From the NCBI RefSeq assembly GCF_900130035.1, contig NZ_FQXQ01000001.1, positions 372,001-436,000 of the forward strand: DNA of 64,000 nt, in the 5' to 3' direction. Positions 44,876 through 53,642 of the stretch are shown here, piece by piece. The stretch is from Wenyingzhuangia marina. GTDB taxonomy: Bacteria; Bacteroidota; Bacteroidia; Flavobacteriales; Flavobacteriaceae. Position numbers and translations under genes: made by a program. Each line of letters begins with the position of its first letter. Positions within the stretch are counted from its first letter, which is position 1. The notes under the pieces were generated by a model. It was not told the origin of the DNA and searched no databases. It worked only from the letters and a program-made list of their open reading frames with translations.

Positions 44876-45739
44876 ATGAAAAATCAACTTAAAAACATTC
44901 TTGAGTTAAATTTAGCTTTACTAATTATAGCAACTGCTGCACCCTTTGGAAACTACATTTCGTTAGCTCCTGCCATTACTATTTGGTCAAGATGTTTGTT
45001 TGCATTTATTGCTCTTTTTATATTCATTAAGTTCAAAAAAATTAGCTTGCATTTTAATGTTGCTAAAGAAGGAGGCATTTTTACTTTATCTGCATTTTTA
45101 CAAGCTGCCCATTGGATTACTTACTTTTATGCCTTACAATTGGCTGGAGCAGGGTTGGGAATTATTTCATTATTTACCTATCCTATCTTCACAACTTTAT
45201 TAGAGCCTTTGATCCGAACAACAACCTTTAATCCAAAACATTTATTTTTAGGATTGATTGTTTTATTAGGTTTATACATTTTAACACCTGAATTTAGTAT
45301 TGAAAACAATACGAGCTTGGGAATTGGCTTTGGTGTTGTTTCTGCCATTTTTTATGCTATCAGAAATATTTTAATGAAATCTTTAGTAGCCAATCACAAT
45401 GCAACCAAATTGATGTTTTACCAAACAGGATTGATTGTTGTGATGTTATTACCTGTTTTTGCATTTGTTGATTTTAATATCCAAAACTATACTTCTCAAT
45501 TACCTCATTTATTAATATTGGGAGCTTTTACCACAGCAGTAGGACATACTTACTTGGTAAGTAATTTTAAAAACTTTTCTGCCACCAGTGCCTCTTTGCT
45601 AAGCTGTGTACAACCTTTATACGGTAGTTTATTGGCATTTATATTTTTAAATGAAATCCCAACTATTTCAACCGTTACTGGAGGTATTATTATTGTATCA
45701 GCAGTAGTTTTAGAAAGTTTTATTACGAGTAAAGACTAA
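44876..45739 (+). CDS. EamA/DMT-family transporter
   Basis: A 287-residue inner-membrane protein with ten predicted helices in two EamA repeats. The first holds APAITIWSRCLFAFIALF and the second GVVSAIFYAIRNILMKSL. Drug/metabolite transporters of this family export amino acids, nucleobases or similar small molecules; the substrate is not predictable. It lies 5 nt after dut and converges with dprA, the 3' ends overlapping by 4 bp. Confidence 0.88.
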   Translation: MKNQLKNILELNLALLIIATAAPFGNYISLAPAITIWSRCLFAFIALFIFIKFKKISLHFNVAKEGGIFTLSAFLQAAHWITYFYALQLAGAGLGIISLFTYPIFTTLLEPLIRTTTFNPKHLFLGLIVLLGLYILTPEFSIENNTSLGIGFGVVSAIFYAIRNILMKSLVANHNATKLMFYQTGLIVVMLLPVFAFVDFNIQNYTSQLPHLLILGAFTTAVGHTYLVSNFKNFSATSASLLSCVQPLYGSLLAFIFLNEIPTISTVTGGIIIVSAVVLESFITSKD

Positions 45740-46845
45740 ACTCTCTTAATCAGTTTTCCGGGTAATACCTGAATCAAGCCTTTCATTTCTAATTGAAAAA
45801 TAAAGTTTGATACTTTGTAAATAGGAATATTACTGGTTCTAGCTATTTCATCAGCATGCATGGCATTTACAGCTAACAAATCATAAATTTCTTTTTCGCC
45901 CCCTTCCAATTCAACAAACAATTCGGGTTGTACTATTTTAGACTCTTTAATTATCAATTTTTTCCAACCCAACTGTTCAATTAAATCTTCCCCAGAAGTT
46001 ATCATCGCTGCTTTGTGATTTTTAATCAATTCATTACAACCTTTACTGTAAACATCGGAAGTTCTTCCAGGCAAAGCAAACACATCTTTGTTATAAGAAT
46101 TAGCAATATCTGCCGTAACCAAAGAACCGCCCTTTTTGGCAGATTCTATCACAATAGTCGCTTGACTCATCCCCGCCACAATTCTATTTCTTTTTAAAAA
46201 ATTCTCCCTTAAAGGTTGTTCATCATAGGTGAATTCAGACAAAAAACCACCACTTTCTTTCACTTCTTGGTAAAATCTTTTATGTTCATTAGGATACACT
46301 TTTCCATAGCCATGTGCTAAAACAGCTGTGGTTGGTAAATTATTTTTTAAAGCTTCTAAATGTGCACAAATATCTACCCCAAAAGCAAATCCACTAACAA
46401 TTAAAGGTTGATATTCTTTTACAGCAGCAATCAAATCTGTACAAAATCGACGACCATAACTAGACATATTTCTAGTTCCTACTATGCTAATAATTTTATT
46501 GTATTGATTAAAGTTACTCCCACCATCTTGAAACAGAATCAAAGGAGCATCGGCACAATGCAACAAATATGCAGGGTAATCTTTTTCTTTAAAATACAAG
46601 CATTTTAAACCATTAGAAATAGCCCTATTTAATTCCTTTTCTGCATTTAACAAAGAGGCTTTTGAAAACAACTGATGAAACAATTTTGCATTTACTTCAT
46701 TTTCAATTCTGTTTTGTTGATGGGCTTCAAATAACTGAACAGCACTTCCATAAATAGTAATTAATTTTTTAGCCGTAACAGCCCCCACTCCTTTGGTTTC
46801 TTGCAAAGCCAAAGCATACATGAGTTCCTTAAAATTCATTTTCAA
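45736..46845 (-). CDS. dprA: DNA-processing protein DprA
   Basis: Binds incoming single-stranded DNA during natural transformation and loads RecA. The 369 residues contain an N-terminal HhH/SAM-like region (ETKGVGAVTAKKLI), the Rossmann core (ISIVGTRNMSSYGRRF, SGFAFGVDICAH, TAVLAHGYGKVYP, RNRIVAGMSQATIVIESAKKGGSL), and a C-terminal winged-helix DML1-like domain (ADEIARTSNIPIYKVSNFI). Start at 46845 or, two residues later, 46839. It is divergent from the HU/SPOR gene. Confidence 0.95.
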   Translation of the reverse strand: MKMNFKELMYALALQETKGVGAVTAKKLITIYGSAVQLFEAHQQNRIENEVNAKLFHQLFSKASLLNAEKELNRAISNGLKCLYFKEKDYPAYLLHCADAPLILFQDGGSNFNQYNKIISIVGTRNMSSYGRRFCTDLIAAVKEYQPLIVSGFAFGVDICAHLEALKNNLPTTAVLAHGYGKVYPNEHKRFYQEVKESGGFLSEFTYDEQPLRENFLKRNRIVAGMSQATIVIESAKKGGSLVTADIANSYNKDVFALPGRTSDVYSKGCNELIKNHKAAMITSGEDLIEQLGWKKLIIKESKIVQPELFVELEGGEKEIYDLLAVNAMHADEIARTSNIPIYKVSNFIFQLEMKGLIQVLPGKLIKRV

Positions 46846-46918
46846 TTTTTACAAAAAGATACAAAAATGTTTCTTTTAAAAAAGGCTTGCTAAGTATTGA
46901 CACTGTTCATTTTTTTAA

Positions 46919-46926
46919 TATTTTTG
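46919..46926 (+). promoter_or_regulatory. -7 promoter box immediately before the HU/SPOR gene
   Basis: TATTTTTG matches TAnnTTTG and ends 4 nt before the ATG at 46931, the same spacing as at dxs. Confidence 0.45.
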
Positions 46927-46930
46927 TTAT

Positions 46931-47815
46931 ATGCAGTTATCAAAATACATTAGCGATTTATTATACAGGTACGAATGTGTAATCGTTCCTAACTTTGGAG
47001 GGTTTGTAAGCAACACCATTCCTAGTAAGAGAAATATTGAAAATCATCAATTTACACCTCCTACCAAAACAATTTCTTTTAACATAAATCTTCAAAAAAA
47101 TGATGGTTTATTAATTAATCACATCGCTAAATCATTGAATATTTCTTTTGATAATGCAGCTGCAATGGTGCAAAACACTGTAGAAAATTGGCTAAATAAT
47201 CTACATGAAAGCCCTTTGTTATTAAACAATATTGGACAATTTACTTTAGATAATGGACAATTGGTTTTTGAACCACTAAACAAAATAAACTATTTAACAA
47301 GTTCTTTTGGGTTGAGTGATGTAAACGCTAATTACATTTTAAGAAACAACATTGTTACCCATAAAACCCAAGTAAAAAGATCTTACGGTAAATATTTTGC
47401 GACTGCTGCCGTTGTTGCAGGTTTGTTTTTTGCAAGTAGCATATATGTACAACAAAAAATAAATCAACAAGAAATTGTAGATCAACAAGCAGTTACCAAT
47501 CAAATACAGCAAGCTTCCTTTAATATTTTAAAACCTTTGCCAGCAGTAACTTTAACTATTGAAAAAGAAGCTGCTGAAGAAATTTCTTATAAATACCACA
47601 TTATAGCAGGAGCTTTTAAAGAACCTATAAATGCTATTAAAAAAGTAGATTTACTTAAAGAAAAAGGATTTAATGCAAGCATTATTGGACTAAACAAATG
47701 GGGATTGACACAAGTGAGTTATGCTTCTTTTAACGATAAAAGAGATGCTATTAACACTCTAAATTCTATTCGTAAAAAAGATAACAAACACGCTTGGCTA
47801 TTTATAAATGAATAA
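46931..47815 (+). CDS. CCDC81-type HU domains plus SPOR membrane protein
   Basis: A 294-residue protein with a cytoplasmic tandem of CCDC81-like HU domains (about 1-65 and 65-135; the first has YECVIVPNFGGFVSN), one membrane helix (about 155-172, TAAVVAGLFFASSIYV), and a periplasmic C-terminal SPOR domain (about 218-294). SPOR domains bind denuded septal peptidoglycan. HU-like domains on the cytoplasmic side could contact DNA or protein, making this a likely bridge between the division-site wall and the cytoplasm. Characterisation of the family is limited. Confidence 0.88.
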   Translation: MQLSKYISDLLYRYECVIVPNFGGFVSNTIPSKRNIENHQFTPPTKTISFNINLQKNDGLLINHIAKSLNISFDNAAAMVQNTVENWLNNLHESPLLLNNIGQFTLDNGQLVFEPLNKINYLTSSFGLSDVNANYILRNNIVTHKTQVKRSYGKYFATAAVVAGLFFASSIYVQQKINQQEIVDQQAVTNQIQQASFNILKPLPAVTLTIEKEAAEEISYKYHIIAGAFKEPINAIKKVDLLKEKGFNASIIGLNKWGLTQVSYASFNDKRDAINTLNSIRKKDNKHAWLFINE

Positions 47816-47857
47816 ACAATAAACCTTATCTTTAAACATAAGTTTTATTGAAATTTT

Positions 47858-48367
47858 ATGAAAGCTAAAACATCATCGGCTTCTTTAGCCATTACCACTG
47901 ATATTATTTTACCTAGTGACACCAATGCCCTTCACGGTTTGTTTGGAGGAGAATTATTAGCTCGTGTTGATAGAATTTGCTGTATTGCAGCACAAAGACA
48001 TGCCAATGCCATTTGTGTAACCGTATCTGTTAACAATGTATCTTTTGGTAAAGTAATCCCTTTAGGAAGTATGATGACCATTGAAGCAAAAGTTTCACGT
48101 TCTTTTTCTTCATCTATGGAAGTTATTGCTGATGTTTATTTAGAAAACAGAGACTCAGGAGAAAAAACCAAAGTAAACGAAGCGATATACACTTTTGTAG
48201 CTGTAGACAATAACGGAAAACCTATACCTGTCCCAGAAATCATTCCTGAAACAGATTTAGAAAAACAACGCTATCAAAATGCATTACAACGCAGACAATT
48301 AAGCTTAGTAGTTGCAGGGAAACTAAAACCTAAAGATGCTACTGAATTAAAATCTTTGTTTGAATAA
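47858..48367 (+). CDS. Acyl-CoA thioesterase (hotdog fold)
   Basis: A 169-residue YciA/BFIT-type hotdog thioesterase hydrolysing acyl-CoA to fatty acid and CoA. The pattern is NALHGLFGGELLARVDRICCIAAQRHANAICVTVSVNNVSF, containing the active-site GG and Asp, then the second strand set through VAVDNNGKPIPVP. No signal peptide. A single gene 42 nt after the HU/SPOR gene, possibly in the same transcript. Chain-length preference cannot be read from sequence. Confidence 0.93.
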   Translation: MKAKTSSASLAITTDIILPSDTNALHGLFGGELLARVDRICCIAAQRHANAICVTVSVNNVSFGKVIPLGSMMTIEAKVSRSFSSSMEVIADVYLENRDSGEKTKVNEAIYTFVAVDNNGKPIPVPEIIPETDLEKQRYQNALQRRQLSLVVAGKLKPKDATELKSLFE

Positions 48368-48397
48368 AACGCTATTTAAAACAATATTTTCTGATTT

Positions 48398-48733
48398 TTA
48401 GAACAATAAATCTTCTATACGCTTAATGGTGTCTTGTTTAGAAATAGAAAGTCTAACAATAGTATCGTTGGTACATAAAAGACCATGAGGAACATTAGCA
48501 TCTAAAGAAATCATATCTCCTTTTTTCATTTTCACCTTTTCATCTTTTACACTAAACTCTATACTCCCATCAAAAATAGAAACAATAATAGGATGCTCGG
48601 TTTTATGTTTTTTAATCTCTTGACCTTTCTTCATTACAATTCTAATTTCTTTAGAAAATTCGGTTTCAAATAAAACCGTTAAAGAAGGTTTTGTCTTGTA
48701 TTCTATATCTTTTAACAAAGAGATTACTTTCAT
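48398..48733 (-). CDS. Small cupin-domain protein
   Basis: A 111-residue single cupin. Metal-binding motif 1 is degenerate (KKHKTEHPIIVSIFDGSIEF, with two His) and motif 2 is DMISLDANVPHGLL with one His. Such small cupins in Bacteroidetes often occur near Crp/Fnr regulators and anaerobic or nitric-oxide response genes. A dyad similar to an FNR site lies 54 nt upstream (48787-48800), suggesting oxygen- or redox-linked control. Enzymatic activity unknown. Confidence 0.85.
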   Translation of the reverse strand: MKVISLLKDIEYKTKPSLTVLFETEFSKEIRIVMKKGQEIKKHKTEHPIIVSIFDGSIEFSVKDEKVKMKKGDMISLDANVPHGLLCTNDTIVRLSISKQDTIKRIEDLLF

Positions 48734-48762
48734 GTTTTTTAATTTTAAGTTTCCATTAAAAT

Positions 48763-48770
48763 AAAGATAT
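48763..48770 (-). promoter_or_regulatory. Weak -7 box for the cupin gene
   Basis: TATCTTTA on the minus strand differs from TAnnTTTG only at the last base. It lies 29 nt before the cupin start and 16 nt downstream of the dyad at 48787-48800. Confidence 0.4.
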
Positions 48771-48786
48771 TTTCCGAAAACAAAAC

Positions 48787-48800
48787 ATGATCTAGGTCAT
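48787..48800. promoter_or_regulatory. FNR/CRP-like dyad upstream of the cupin gene
   Basis: ATGATCTAGGTCAT is a 14-bp dyad with one mismatched pair. Half-sites xTGAT and (A/G)TCAx are separated by 4 bases, the layout of an FNR site (TTGATnnnnATCAA). It lies about 54-67 nt upstream of the cupin start, near where a class II activator site would be if the weak -7 box is used. Confidence 0.5.
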
Positions 48801-48805
48801 ATTGT

Positions 48806-50041
48806 TTACATTCTTGCTAACCAATAAATAGGATTTTGTTTTTGAGAATCTTTCCAAATCTGAAATTTAAGCTCTGTATCTCCTGTTACTTTATCTGTAA
48901 ACACCACACCTAAAGGTTGTTTTAAACTTACTTCTTGTCCTTTACTTACATATACTCTATCTAGGTTATTGTACAATGATATATAATTACCATGTTGCAC
49001 ATAAACAGCATAACGACCACTTACAGACTGTATAGCCAAAACCTTACCTTTAAAAACTGCTCTTGCAGTAGCATTCTTTTTTGTAGTAATATGAATCCCT
49101 TTACTATCAATAACAATCCCTTTTAGAGTAGGATGAGGTACTACTCCATAGTTTCTAGTAATAATTCCTTCAGCAACCGGCCAAGGTAACTTTCCTCTAT
49201 TTTCTTCAAAACGATTTGCCAAAGCTTTTCCTTCTGGCGTTAAAGCAAACCCAGATGTTTTTGCATTGACGTCTACTTTTGTATTCGTCTTATTTTTTCC
49301 TGCTCTAGAAGCAGCAATAGCCTCTTTAATAACTCTTTCAATTTCAGCATCAATCTTTTTTTCTTCAGCTTGTTTTCTTCTAATTTCTGCTAGATATAAC
49401 TTCTCTTTTGTTTTGATTTTTTTCATCAAAGCTACTTGAGCTTCTTTTTCTGATTTAATTTTATCTGCCTCTTGTCTATTACTTTTAGCTAAAGCATCTT
49501 TTTGCTTTTTCTGAAATTGAAGTTTTCTTGTTAAAGCTTCCACTTTTTCTGTTTTAGCCACAATAGTATCTCCTTGTTTTCTTCTAAAATCTGCATATTG
49601 CTGCATATAACGAAAACGCTTATATCCTTGAAAAAAATCTTCTGAAGACAATAAAAACATCAATTTGCTTTGTTCTGATTTGCTTTTATATGATTTTAAA
49701 ATCATTTCGGCATAATCTTCTTTTAAAACCTTTAGTTCTTTTTCTAAGGCTTTTTTCTGTTTTTCGTTCTTATTAATTTCTCCTTTTAAAAAATTAGCTT
49801 CGGCAGTAATGGCTTTAATTAAATCAGATCGGACTTGAATTTTTTTGTTTAAATCATTCAAATACCCCAAAAGGTTTTCTTCTTTTTTTTGATTTTGAAA
49901 CAAGAGTTTATTAACCCTAACAATTTCTTGCTGTAGTTCGGTACGTTTTTTTTCTAATTCTTTTTGTTTAGCTGTTTGTCCAAAGGAAACAGTAAACATT
50001 AAAAAAAATGCACAAAGAAATAAGAGCGATTTTTTACTCAT
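48806..50041 (-). CDS. EnvC-like murein hydrolase activator (M23 fold)
   Basis: About 411 residues from the ATG at 50041 (an ATG at 50050 is the alternative): a signal peptide ending SFGQ, two long coiled coils (about 20-110 and 150-245), and a C-terminal LytM/M23-type domain. Compared with active M23 enzymes, the zinc motifs HxGxD and HxH are not present: the first reads SKGIHI and the second region reads VQHGNYISLYNNL. The domain is therefore probably non-catalytic, as in EnvC and NlpD, which activate amidases at the septum under FtsEX control. It overlaps or abuts the DUF4292 lipoprotein gene upstream. Confidence 0.9.
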   Translation of the reverse strand: MSKKSLLFLCAFFLMFTVSFGQTAKQKELEKKRTELQQEIVRVNKLLFQNQKKEENLLGYLNDLNKKIQVRSDLIKAITAEANFLKGEINKNEKQKKALEKELKVLKEDYAEMILKSYKSKSEQSKLMFLLSSEDFFQGYKRFRYMQQYADFRRKQGDTIVAKTEKVEALTRKLQFQKKQKDALAKSNRQEADKIKSEKEAQVALMKKIKTKEKLYLAEIRRKQAEEKKIDAEIERVIKEAIAASRAGKNKTNTKVDVNAKTSGFALTPEGKALANRFEENRGKLPWPVAEGIITRNYGVVPHPTLKGIVIDSKGIHITTKKNATARAVFKGKVLAIQSVSGRYAVYVQHGNYISLYNNLDRVYVSKGQEVSLKQPLGVVFTDKVTGDTELKFQIWKDSQKQNPIYWLARM

Positions 50042-50843
50042 TGCTTTCACTATTTTCTTTAGGTTTTAAAATCACTGGTTTGTCACAATCTTTTGGAACT
50101 TTGTATGGAAAACTTAAATTTTCATTAAATTTTACATCATCATATTTTATACTAATAATAAATTCTCCTCCCTTATTTTTACCTTTAAAATTAAACTCTT
50201 TAGGAAACTCAAAACCATCAACCTCTTGATAGTTTTTATAATAAGTTTCAAATTTAGCTCCTGTATATATTTTTTCAATTCGCTGAAATTTTGTTTTAAA
50301 ATTTGAAGGGTAAATAGCTGATTCTAAATAATAATCTACATCACTACTATCATATATAAAATAAGCGTTATCAACTATTTGTACCTTAAAACGATTTTCT
50401 TCAACATCTAATACCAAATCTCCTACAAGTAATTTTTCTAACACTTCGTATGAAATATCTACTCCTACTAATTGTTTTATAAAATCAAAAGAGCCATCAA
50501 AATAGGTTTTATCAAATTTATTGTAATAGTGAACACTGTCTTTTTCAATTAACATTTTAACAACTGGAATTCCTAAAAAATCTCCACTAATCCAAATTTT
50601 TTCTCCTTTGGCAATTCTAAAATTCAGCCCTAATTTTTGAGAAGAATTCCCAATTTTATAAGACATTTTAGCATCTATTTTTACGGTATTAAAATCCGCC
50701 TCTTTAAAAGAGTTGACTTTGTATTCTTTTACAAGTTTTGAGTATTTAATATTTGGAATATTCAAATCAGCAACAATCTTCTTTTTTGAACTACACGAAA
50801 CCATAAAAAACAGCATAAAAACTGCCAACAACCTAAATTGCAT
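50034..50843 (-). CDS. DUF4292 lipoprotein
   Basis: A 269-residue lipoprotein from the ATG at 50843: MQFRLLAVFMLFFMVSCSSKK with the lipid Cys at residue 17. An upstream ATG at 50888 would put 15 extra residues before the signal. The DUF4292 pattern includes MSYKIGNSSQKLGLNFRIAKGEKIWIS and repeated beta strands, resembling LolA/LolB-type half-barrels. In Bacteroidetes it commonly sits before an EnvC-type gene, as here (the 3' end overlaps the EnvC-like gene). A role in lipoprotein or lipid handling at the outer membrane is inference. Confidence 0.83.
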   Translation of the reverse strand: MQFRLLAVFMLFFMVSCSSKKKIVADLNIPNIKYSKLVKEYKVNSFKEADFNTVKIDAKMSYKIGNSSQKLGLNFRIAKGEKIWISGDFLGIPVVKMLIEKDSVHYYNKFDKTYFDGSFDFIKQLVGVDISYEVLEKLLVGDLVLDVEENRFKVQIVDNAYFIYDSSDVDYYLESAIYPSNFKTKFQRIEKIYTGAKFETYYKNYQEVDGFEFPKEFNFKGKNKGGEFIISIKYDDVKFNENLSFPYKVPKDCDKPVILKPKENSESNE

Positions 50844-50892
50844 ATACCTAAATTTTGATGCAATATACAATTTATTACTAGGAATCACAGTA

Positions 50893-52575
50893 TCAAATCC
50901 CTTTAGGGATGGCGTGAATTAGTGCCTTTGTATAAGCTTTTTGAGGTTGATTATAAATGGCATCTGCATCTCCAATTTCCTCTATTTTTCCTTGATTTAA
51001 TACAATTAGTTGATCGGACATAAACTTTACAATAGACAAATCATGCGAAATAAAAAGATAAGTAAACTCAAATTCCTTTTTAAGTTTATTCAATAAATTC
51101 AGTACCTGTGCTTGTACCGAAACATCTAAAGCAGAAACCGATTCATCACAAATAATTAATTTAGGTTGTAAAGCCAACGCTCTAGCAATTCCTATTCTTT
51201 GCCTTTGCCCCCCCGAAAACTCATGCGGATATCTATGATAATGTTCTTTTTCTAAGCCTACTTTCTCTAATAGTTGATAGATATATTCTTTACGTTCTTG
51301 GTTAGATGTAAACACTCCGTGCTTAATCATGGGCTCTAAAATAGCAGCCCCCACTTTCATACTTGGGTTTAATGAAGAATATGGGTCTTGAAAAATTAAT
51401 TGAATTTCTTGTCGGTATTTTTTTCTTGCGGAGTTACTAAGTGTTAACAAATTTACACCATTGTACCATATTTCTCCAGCTGTCGCTTTTTCTAATCCTA
51501 AAATGGTTCTTCCTATGGTAGATTTCCCACTTCCAGATTCTCCTACCAAACCAACCGTTTCTCCTTCGTAAACCTTAAAAGAAACATCATCTACTCCTTT
51601 AACTACATTTGGTTTTTGAAACCAATTGTTTTTTGATGTGTAATATGTCTTAAGATTTTTAACTTCTAAAATAGGTTGTTTGCTATACAATTGTTGATGA
51701 AATTGATTTCTTTCAGCTTCATCATAAACCTGTTCAACAAAATCATCTTGTACATAACTTGCCACTGACGGCAATTCTTTTAACCTGATATTTAGTTTAG
51801 GTTTGGCATTGATTAATGCTTTGGTATATATTTCTTGTGGATGTAAAAAAACTTGTTCTACCGTTCCTTGTTCTACAATTTTTCCTTTTTGCATCACAAT
51901 TACTTGTTGTGCTATTTCAGCAATCAAAGCTAAATCATGGGTGATAAACAAAATACTCATCCCTGTTTCTTGTTGTAATTCTTTTAACAACAAAATAATT
52001 TCATCTTGTACCCTAACATCTAAAGCCGTTGTAGGTTCATCGGCAATAAGCAATTTAGGTTTACAAGCAATAGCCATGGCAATCATGACTCTTTGTTTTT
52101 GACCACCCGACAACTCATGCGGATATTGAGTCATCATTTTTTTTGCTCTTGGTAGTTTTACTTTTTCAAACAGTTCCAAAACAGCTTGGTCTATTTCTTT
52201 CTTAGACAAATCGGTATGCAAATCCAACACCTCAGCAACTTGCTCTCCACAAGTTAAACTCGGGTTTAAAGAAGTCATAGGTTCTTGAAAAATCATACTA
52301 ATTTCTTTTCCAACAATTTTTCTAAGCGCTTTGGGCTCTATATCTGTTAATGAAACATCGTTATACAAAACATGACCTGTAACACTAGAAATATTTTTAG
52401 GTAACAAACCCATCATCGCCATAGATATTACAGACTTACCACTTCCAGATTCTCCCACCACACCCACGATTTGATTGGTCATAATTTCAAAACTCACATC
52501 GTGAACCACCTTATTCTCTATGTGCTGATTTTGAAAGGAAATATTTAAATTTTGTACGCTAAGGATTGGCTTCAT
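50893..52575 (-). CDS. Peptide ABC transporter ATPase, two domains fused (DppD-DppF type)
   Basis: A single 560-residue chain with two complete ABC ATPases, energising an oligopeptide/dipeptide importer. Each half has a P-loop (GESGSGKS), an LSGGQ-type signature (ELSGGQKQRV and EFSGGQRQRI), and Walker B (LLIADEPT and LIICDES). Each also carries the Opp/Dpp C-terminal extension (YTKALINAKP and YTKALIHAIP). The first half resembles DppD and the second DppF. No permease or binding-protein gene is adjacent. A TAGTTTTG box lies 29 nt upstream. Confidence 0.94.
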   Translation of the reverse strand: MKPILSVQNLNISFQNQHIENKVVHDVSFEIMTNQIVGVVGESGSGKSVISMAMMGLLPKNISSVTGHVLYNDVSLTDIEPKALRKIVGKEISMIFQEPMTSLNPSLTCGEQVAEVLDLHTDLSKKEIDQAVLELFEKVKLPRAKKMMTQYPHELSGGQKQRVMIAMAIACKPKLLIADEPTTALDVRVQDEIILLLKELQQETGMSILFITHDLALIAEIAQQVIVMQKGKIVEQGTVEQVFLHPQEIYTKALINAKPKLNIRLKELPSVASYVQDDFVEQVYDEAERNQFHQQLYSKQPILEVKNLKTYYTSKNNWFQKPNVVKGVDDVSFKVYEGETVGLVGESGSGKSTIGRTILGLEKATAGEIWYNGVNLLTLSNSARKKYRQEIQLIFQDPYSSLNPSMKVGAAILEPMIKHGVFTSNQERKEYIYQLLEKVGLEKEHYHRYPHEFSGGQRQRIGIARALALQPKLIICDESVSALDVSVQAQVLNLLNKLKKEFEFTYLFISHDLSIVKFMSDQLIVLNQGKIEEIGDADAIYNQPQKAYTKALIHAIPKGI

Positions 52576-52604
52576 TTTTATGTGGAATTGAATTTTAAAA
52601 TTAA

Positions 52605-52612
52605 CAAAACTA
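52605..52612 (-). promoter_or_regulatory. -7 promoter box for the peptide ABC gene
   Basis: CAAAACTA on the plus strand, so TAGTTTTG on the minus strand, 29 nt before the start codon. Confidence 0.45.
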
Positions 52613-52722
52613 TGTTGATATTAGGTAGGTTTGAAACTTAAAGTTCTATATGGAAGCTCAGATTTATATCCTTGAGAATATTACTGATTGTCGAATAACT
52701 AACACTATTTACTTTATTTGTA

Positions 52723-52730
52723 TATATTTG
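52723..52730 (+). promoter_or_regulatory. -7 promoter box for the glucosaminidase gene
   Basis: TATATTTG, matching TAnnTTTG, ends 24 nt before the ATG at 52755. Confidence 0.55.
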
Positions 52731-52754
52731 GTTTATTAGTCCTTTAAATTTTAT

Positions 52755-53624
52755 ATGAACAAAAAAAATAAATATTTTTTCATTTTTGGAACGCTTACTT
52801 TGTTTTACTTTTTCTGTTTAAATGTAGCTACTCGTCAAAAAGAAAGGATTGCTTCACCAAAACCTAAAGTTCCTGTTGAAGTTAAAAAGGAAACAAAACC
52901 TTTAAAAAAATCAGCTACTGGATACAGATATCGAAAATATGGTCATGTTGCAAAACTTTATCACCGTTTGGCATTGCCTGTAACAGAATTATGCATTAAA
53001 CACAAAGTGCCACCAGGAGCCGTATTAAGTATTATTTCTTTAGAATCTGGTTGGGGACAAGGATACATTGGAAGAATTACAGGAAATTTTTTAAGCTTAA
53101 ATGCTGCTGGTAACGATGCTGAATTGCCAGCTTTAAAAATGCCCAAAGACATTACCACACAAACCACCATTTTAGACAAACGTAAATTGGCTAAAATCCC
53201 CAAGGCTAATATTATTTGGGAAAACAGACCTCCATCCTTAAAAAAGGATTATCGACCAGATAGCATTGCTGGAACTACTACTCATTTAGATTTTTTAATC
53301 AATCATCCTGATGAAATGACCAAAGCAAACCTTCAAAATGTAGAAGATTTTGTGAGTAGATTTATTTCTCATACCAGCAGTATTAAAGCTTATAATGAAG
53401 CAAGAACTTTATTAGATGAACAAGTAGCAAAACATGGAATTGAAATTTTATTTGATGCCAAACTAAATGAAAAATTTATTTATACCATTGGTGGTAGACC
53501 TAACTCCTTTAATTTTAGAGAAACTTGGCCTAAAAAAGTGATGAACATTTATAAAAACACAGGAATTAACAAACTAACAAAAGATTTATATCTCAATAAA
53601 AAGACTTTTGAACAAGCTTGGTAA
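52755..53624 (+). CDS. Glucosaminidase-domain peptidoglycan hydrolase
   Basis: A 289-residue protein with an N-terminal signal or anchor helix (about 6-22), a basic linker (KPKVPVEVKKETKPLKK), and a glucosaminidase (GH73-like) domain. IISLESGWGQGYIGRITGNFLSL carries the catalytic Glu and the substrate-site GN motif. It should cleave the N-acetylglucosaminyl bond of peptidoglycan in the periplasm. A YfiT-like gene follows 18 nt downstream, probably co-transcribed. Confidence 0.9.
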   Translation: MNKKNKYFFIFGTLTLFYFFCLNVATRQKERIASPKPKVPVEVKKETKPLKKSATGYRYRKYGHVAKLYHRLALPVTELCIKHKVPPGAVLSIISLESGWGQGYIGRITGNFLSLNAAGNDAELPALKMPKDITTQTTILDKRKLAKIPKANIIWENRPPSLKKDYRPDSIAGTTTHLDFLINHPDEMTKANLQNVEDFVSRFISHTSSIKAYNEARTLLDEQVAKHGIEILFDAKLNEKFIYTIGGRPNSFNFRETWPKKVMNIYKNTGINKLTKDLYLNKKTFEQAW

Positions 53625-53642
53625 CCATCTAAGATTTACTAC

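Noticed and set aside
48806-50041. Possible active M23 endopeptidase
   Set aside because: The zinc-binding residues are missing, so a non-catalytic activator is the better call.
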